From positions 372,001-436,000 of the forward strand of contig CAVXSO010000002.1 in assembly GCA_963764465.1 (NCBI GenBank): a stretch of 64,000 bases of DNA, given 5' to 3'. The stretch comes from JAJXXT01 sp963764465 (GTDB lineage Bacteria; Pseudomonadota; Alphaproteobacteria; Acetobacterales; Acetobacteraceae). The translations under genes and the position numbers were made by a program. Under the pieces are notes generated by a model. The model did no database searches and had not been told where the DNA came from. It worked only from the letters and a program-made list of their open reading frames with translations. Positions 60,359 to 64,000 of the stretch are shown in pieces (position 1 is the first letter of the stretch; every line of letters starts with the position of its first letter).

Positions 60359-61309
60359 ATGAGTGAGCCGGCGCCCCGTCATCCGCATTACGACGCGCTG
60401 ATCACGCGGGCGGCCGAGATCGCGCCGGTTGCCTGCGCGGTCGCGCATCCCTGCGACGCGCCATCGCTCGGGGCCGCGCTGGAGGCGGCGCGCGAGGGGC
60501 TGTTCGCGCCAATCCTGGTGGGGCCGGAGGCGCGCATTCGCCGCGTCGCCGCGGAGGCGGGGCTCGACGTCGTGGGCCATCCGATCGAGGACACGCCGCA
60601 CAGCCATGCCAGCGCCGAGCGCGCTGTCGCCCTGGTGCGTGAGGGCACCGCGAAGCTGCTGATGAAAGGCTCGCTGCACACGGACGAGCTGATGGGCGCC
60701 GTGGTGGCGCGCGACACCGGCCTGCGTACCGCGCGGCGCATCAGCCATGTCTTCATCATGGACGTGCCGCGCTATCATGAGCCGCTGTTCATCACCGACG
60801 CCGCGATCAACATCGCGCCCGATCTCGAGACGAAGGCCGATATCCTGCGCAACGTCATCGACCTGCATCGCGGGCTCGGCCTTGGCCCGCCGCGCGTGGC
60901 GATCCTCTCGGCGGTGGAAACCGTGACGCAGAAGATCCCGAGCACGATCGACGCAGCGGCGCTTTGCAAGATGGCGGAGCGGCGGCAGATCGTGGGCGGC
61001 CTGGTCGACGGGCCGCTGGCGCTCGATAACGCGATCGACCCGGAGTCCGCGCGCATCAAGGGTATCGAGTCCGAGGTTGCGGGCCGAGCCCAGGTGCTGC
61101 TGGTGCCGGACCTCGAGGCGGGCAACATGCTGGCCAAGAACCTGACTTTTCTCGGCGGCGCCGACGCCGCGGGGATCGTGATGGGCGCGCGCGTGCCGAT
61201 CATCCTGACCAGCCGTGCCGACAGCCGGCGCACGCGGCTCGCCTCCTGCGCGGTTGCCGTTCTCTACGCGCAGCATCTGGCACAGGCCGCGGCGGAGAAG
61301 ATGGCGTGA
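60359..61309 (+). CDS. Phosphate acetyl/butyryltransferase (PTA_PTB family)
   Basis: A 316-residue phosphotransacylase that interconverts acyl-CoA and acyl phosphate. The family core has L-M-K-G-S-L-H-T-D-E-L near 101-111, R-R-I-S-H-V-F near 124-130, D-G-P-L-A-L-D-N-A near 217-225, and V-P-D-L-E-A-G-N-M-L-A-K near 246-257. Length fits single-domain Pta/Ptb; it resembles the C-terminal part of bifunctional enoyl-CoA hydratase/phosphate acetyltransferases. No acetate kinase gene follows in the window. Confidence 0.88.
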   Translation: MSEPAPRHPHYDALITRAAEIAPVACAVAHPCDAPSLGAALEAAREGLFAPILVGPEARIRRVAAEAGLDVVGHPIEDTPHSHASAERAVALVREGTAKLLMKGSLHTDELMGAVVARDTGLRTARRISHVFIMDVPRYHEPLFITDAAINIAPDLETKADILRNVIDLHRGLGLGPPRVAILSAVETVTQKIPSTIDAAALCKMAERRQIVGGLVDGPLALDNAIDPESARIKGIESEVAGRAQVLLVPDLEAGNMLAKNLTFLGGADAAGIVMGARVPIILTSRADSRRTRLASCAVAVLYAQHLAQAAAEKMA

Positions 61310-61318
61310 GGCGCCGTT

Positions 61319-61334
61319 GCGCCGCCGTCGGCGC
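61319..61334. terminator. GC-rich hairpin after the phosphotransacylase gene
   Basis: GCGCCG pairs with CGGCGC around a 4-base loop, 10 bases after the stop codon. There is no U-run. The remainder of the gap up to 61480 shows nothing further that I can support. Confidence 0.3.
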
Positions 61335-61481
61335 GGGCCGCCTTGCTACTGGCCGCGTGGCGGCGGCGTAGACAGGGACGATGCTCGCGGCGATCCTCGC
61401 CCGCTGAGCCGTGGGGGACGTCGGATCCGCAAGCCCAGGCGCCGGATGGGCTGGCTTGCTTTGCGCGCATGGGTCACCTAG

Positions 61482-61511
61482 CTGACAATATCATAACGCT
61501 GCTTATTATAT
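61482..61511 (+). promoter_or_regulatory. Promoter and overlapping MarR-type operator
   Basis: CTGACA (61482-61487) and TATTAT (61504-61509) form a promoter with 16-base spacing. Overlapping it, ATATCATAA (61488-61496) and TTATTATAT (61503-61511) are inverted with 8 of 9 bases pairing around six bases. The -10 lies within 8 bases of the MarR ATG, so the mRNA may be nearly leaderless and repressor binding would block the promoter. Confidence 0.6.
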
Positions 61512-61516
61512 GGCGC

Positions 61517-61963
61517 ATGCCCAATGACCTGCTGTTCCTGCTGCACGACCTCGCGCGTCACTCCCGCATGGAGGCGGACCGGCGTGCCGCCGCCCAGGGC
61601 CTCACGCTCGCGCAGTGGAAGATCCTGATCTATCTCGAGCGCCAGGCCGGGCTGTCGCAGAAGGAACTGGCCGAGATCCTGGAGGTGGAGCCGATCACCA
61701 TCGCCCGCCTGATCGACCGGCTTGAGACCCGTGGCCTGGTGCAACGCCGCGACGATCCCTCGGATCGGCGGATCTGGCGCCTGCACCTGACCAAGGGCGC
61801 GGGCCCGGTGCTCAAGGCGCTTGCGCATGAGCGTGCGGCCATGGTCGAGGCAACCACCAAAGGGCTTACCCGCGCCGAGATTGCCGCCGTCGCCACGGCG
61901 ATGGAGCGGATGAAGGAGAATGTCGTCGCCGGTCTCCGTGCCCGCGAGGTGGAGGCGGCCTGA
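61517..61963 (+). CDS. MarR-family regulator of the EmrAB-type efflux operon
   Basis: A 148-residue winged-helix regulator: L-T-L-A-Q-W-K-I-L-I-Y-L near 28-39, helix-turn-helix S-Q-K-E-L-A-E-I-L-E-V-E-P-I-T-I near 46-61, and wing R-R-D-D-P-S-D-R-R-I-W near 77-87. The ATG at 61517 is supported by the adjacent promoter/operator and by the family N-terminus. The stop overlaps the next ATG (TGATG). It most likely represses its own operon until a drug or phenolic ligand binds, as MprA/EmrR does. Confidence 0.9.
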   Translation: MPNDLLFLLHDLARHSRMEADRRAAAQGLTLAQWKILIYLERQAGLSQKELAEILEVEPITIARLIDRLETRGLVQRRDDPSDRRIWRLHLTKGAGPVLKALAHERAAMVEATTKGLTRAEIAAVATAMERMKENVVAGLRAREVEAA

Positions 61964-63057
61964 TGTCGCAAGCTACTGTGAGCGCCCGTGTTGGCTCGGC
62001 CGAACCGGCCGCACGTCAGCGCAGCCGTCCGCGGCTGCTCCGTTCGCTGCTGATGCTGGGCGGCATCGCCATCGTGCTGATCGGTTCCCTGACGTTCTGG
62101 CTGCGCAGCGGGCGCTGGGTCTCGATCGACGATTCTTACGTGCGGGCCACCAAGCTGCTCGTCGCGACCGACGTCTCCGGCATTGTCGCGAGTGTCAACG
62201 TGCACGAAGGCGAGCGCGTCACCAAGGGTCAGGTCCTGTTCCGGCTCGACCCACACGCCTTCCAGATCGCGCTCGATCACGCCAAGGCCGAGCTCGCGAC
62301 CGCGCGGCTGACCATGGCCAGTGCCCAGCGCGATTACTATCGCATGCTCAAGGACGAGGCGGCGATGGCAGCCAACGTCGCTTCGGACCGCATCACGTTC
62401 GACCGCACCGCGAAGCTGGTGGGCCGTGGCGATGTGGCCCGCTCCGACTACGACACCGCGCGTTACAAGCTTGAGGCGGACACCGCGACGCTCGCCTCGC
62501 TCAAGGACCAGGCCGCCGTACAGCTCATCAAGCTCGGCGGCAGCCCGGATCTGCCGGTCGATGACAGGCCGGCCGTCGCCGCGGCGCAGGCGAACGTCGC
62601 CGAGGCCCAGCGCCAGTACGACCACAGCATCGTGCGGGCGGCGTTCTCGGGCATCGTGACGCAGGTGTCCAACCTGGCGGTTGGTACCTATCTGCCGGCC
62701 GCGACTGCGGCATTCGGGCTCGTTTCGGGCACCAACATCTGGGTCGAGGCCAACCCGAAGGAGACGGAACTGACCTGGGTAAAGCCGGGCGACCAGGTAG
62801 ACGTAACGGTGGACACCTATCCCGGCCATGTCTGGAAGGGGGTGGTGCAGAGCGTGGCACCTGCCTCCGGCGCCGAGTTCTCCGTGCTGCCGGCGCAGAA
62901 CGCATCCGGCAACTGGGTGAAGGTGGTGCAGCGCATCCCGTTGCGGGTCCAGCTCGATCCCACCCAAGACATGCCGGTGCTGCGGTCCGGCATGAGCGTC
63001 ACGGCGGATGTCGATACCGGACATGTACGCACACTCTCCGATCTCTGGCCCTGGTAG
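61963..63057 (+). CDS. HlyD-family membrane fusion protein (EmrA type)
   Basis: A 364-residue periplasmic adaptor. One N-terminal membrane helix lies at about 27-46; a biotinyl-lipoyl-like half (V-S-G-I-V-A-S-V-N-V-H-E-G-E-R-V-T near 71-87), a coiled-coil hairpin (about 105-205) and a beta-barrel domain (about 235-330) follow. It couples the inner-membrane pump encoded next to an outer-membrane channel; no TolC-like gene is in the window. Confidence 0.92.
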   Translation: MSQATVSARVGSAEPAARQRSRPRLLRSLLMLGGIAIVLIGSLTFWLRSGRWVSIDDSYVRATKLLVATDVSGIVASVNVHEGERVTKGQVLFRLDPHAFQIALDHAKAELATARLTMASAQRDYYRMLKDEAAMAANVASDRITFDRTAKLVGRGDVARSDYDTARYKLEADTATLASLKDQAAVQLIKLGGSPDLPVDDRPAVAAAQANVAEAQRQYDHSIVRAAFSGIVTQVSNLAVGTYLPAATAAFGLVSGTNIWVEANPKETELTWVKPGDQVDVTVDTYPGHVWKGVVQSVAPASGAEFSVLPAQNASGNWVKVVQRIPLRVQLDPTQDMPVLRSGMSVTADVDTGHVRTLSDLWPW

Positions 63058-63072
63058 CCCCGCGGGCCGGGC

Positions 63073-64000
63073 ATGAATCCGCACTCGGCACCGCATCGCG
63101 GGCTCATCACGATCTGTCTGATGGCGGCGACGCTGATGCAGGCGCTGGATTCCACGATCGCGAACGTGGCGCTGCCCTACATGCAGGGTGCGCTCGCCGC
63201 GACTTCGGACCAGATTACCTGGGTGTTGACCTCCTACGTCGTTGCCGCCGCCATCATGACGGCACCGGTGGGGTGGATGGGGATGCGCTTCGGCCGCAAG
63301 CAGCTCTTCATCGTCTGCCTGGCGGGCTTCACGGTCGCGTCGATGCTCTGTGGTGCCGCGCAGTCGCTGCCGCAGATCGTGCTATTCCGTCTGATCCAGG
63401 GCAGTTTCGGTGCCGCGCTCGTGCCGCTGTCACAGGCAACCCTGCTCGACATCTATCCCGCCGAGCAGCGTGGCCAAGCGATGGCGATCTGGGGCATGGG
63501 CGTGATGGTGGGCCCGATCCTCGGGCCCACGCTCGGTGGCTATCTGACCGAATTCTACAACTGGCGCTGGGTGTTCTACGTCAATCTGCCGTTCGGCATC
63601 CTCGCGATTGCGGGGCTCGTGGTCTTCATGCCGCGTGGCGAGCCCAACACGGGCATGCGCTTCGACTGGACCGGATTCATGGCGCTGGCACTCGGCGTCG
63701 GCGCACTGCAGATGATGCTCGACCGCGGCGAAACAAAGGACTGGTTCGGCTCGCGCGAAATCATCGTCGAGGCGGTGCTCGCGGGCACCGGCTTCTACCT
63801 GTTCCTCGTCCACATCTTCACCGCCGAGAAGCCGTTCATCCCGCCGCGTATCTTTCGCAACGGCAATTATTCCTCGGCCTCCGGCCTGATGTTCTCGATC
63901 GGCGTGGTATTGCTCGCTTCCTCGGCGCTGCTTGCCCCGTACCTGCAGACCCTCGCGGGCTATCCGGTCGTGAGCGCTGGCTTGATCATGGCGCCGCGCG
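63073..64000 (+). CDS. DHA2-family MFS multidrug efflux transporter (EmrB type), partial
   Basis: The first 309 codons of a drug:H+ antiporter with 14-helix architecture; the 3' end lies beyond the window. Visible are the helix-1 motif A-L-D-S-T-I-A-N-V-A-L-P, T-W-V-L-T-S-Y-V near 51-58, the loop motif G-x-R-F-G-R-K-Q near 71-78, and the helix-5 antiporter motif G-P-I-L-G-P-T-L-G-G near 143-152. It starts 15 bases after the EmrA-type gene and together with it would expel hydrophobic toxicants. Confidence 0.92.
   Translation, partial: MNPHSAPHRGLITICLMAATLMQALDSTIANVALPYMQGALAATSDQITWVLTSYVVAAAIMTAPVGWMGMRFGRKQLFIVCLAGFTVASMLCGAAQSLPQIVLFRLIQGSFGAALVPLSQATLLDIYPAEQRGQAMAIWGMGVMVGPILGPTLGGYLTEFYNWRWVFYVNLPFGILAIAGLVVFMPRGEPNTGMRFDWTGFMALALGVGALQMMLDRGETKDWFGSREIIVEAVLAGTGFYLFLVHIFTAEKPFIPPRIFRNGNYSSASGLMFSIGVVLLASSALLAPYLQTLAGYPVVSAGLIMAPR

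Noticed and set aside
61381..61407. Possible 8-residue leader peptide in the gap before the MarR gene
   Set aside because: It has a weak GGGA ahead but no attenuator-like structure and lies upstream of the supported promoter, so it would not be in that transcript.

Overview
The window reads as chromosomal DNA of a GC-rich alphaproteobacterium, most likely Rhodospirillales/Acetobacterales. This is inferred from base composition and gene content (a MarR plus OmpR-regulator pair like PetP/PetR, a compact-hinge SMC, a pgsA-mobB-moaD-moaE cluster, FrmA-type formaldehyde oxidation), not from a marker gene. I see no rRNA, tRNA, CRISPR array or insertion sequence. Genes are tightly packed, many overlap by 1 or 4 bases (ATGA, GTGA, TGATG), and no gene-free stretch exceeds 300 bases. 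The largest gaps are 22549-22845, 29709-29964, 48583-48809 and 61310-61516, and each carries inverted repeats or promoter-like signals listed below.

Layout. 1-3261: acyl-CoA metabolism (a cut enoyl-CoA hydratase, a PaaK-type CoA ligase, a phosphotransferase) with a Wza/GumB-type export lipoprotein. 3258-5516: an orphan OmpR regulator and a MarR regulator, divergent from ilvE. 5459-10819: a leftward cluster running pgsA, mobB, a lipoprotein, moaD, moaE and two glycosyltransferases, so lipid synthesis, molybdenum cofactor and glycan functions are mixed. 10919-13548: an in-frame fusion of an ABC transporter ATPase to a Gfo/Idh/MocA dehydrogenase, then a divergent shikimate-dehydrogenase-like gene. 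13633-14037: a zinc-less DksA-like protein behind a consensus FNR/FixK box. 14086-21203: a serine hydrolase, a TRAP transporter with an FAD-linked hydroxy-acid dehydrogenase, an XRE regulator and a methyltransferase.

21232-30813: exopolysaccharide locus with an outer-membrane barrel, a Wzc-type chain-length regulator/tyrosine kinase, a polymerase/ligase and four glycosyltransferases; a strong sigma-54-like promoter and a palindrome precede the Wzc gene. 30922-37189: a branched-chain-amino-acid-type ABC importer (binding protein, permease, permease-ATPase fusion, ATPase) joined to an acyl-CoA ligase. 37258-43625: a second glycan operon (FkbM methyltransferase, NeuD-type acetyltransferase, glycosyltransferase, two short GT-B-like proteins, DegT aminotransferase) convergent with a Wzx-like flippase. 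43622-48582: ilvD, an ABC exporter and a rhomboid protease. 48810-52226: smc, with a perfect DnaA box upstream. 52297-56130: LysR regulator, sulfatase and MFS importer. 56152-58541: DsbA-like protein, dciA and mutY. 58600-61309: SnoaL-like protein, frmA and a phosphotransacylase. 61517-64000: a MarR regulator with a clear operator ahead of an EmrAB-type efflux system, the last gene being cut by the window edge.

The best leads are the FNR-box/DksA-like gene, the ABC ATPase-dehydrogenase fusion, the sigma-54 signal of the exopolysaccharide operon, and the pair of short GT-B-like proteins. All are inferences from reading the sequence; no database search was run.
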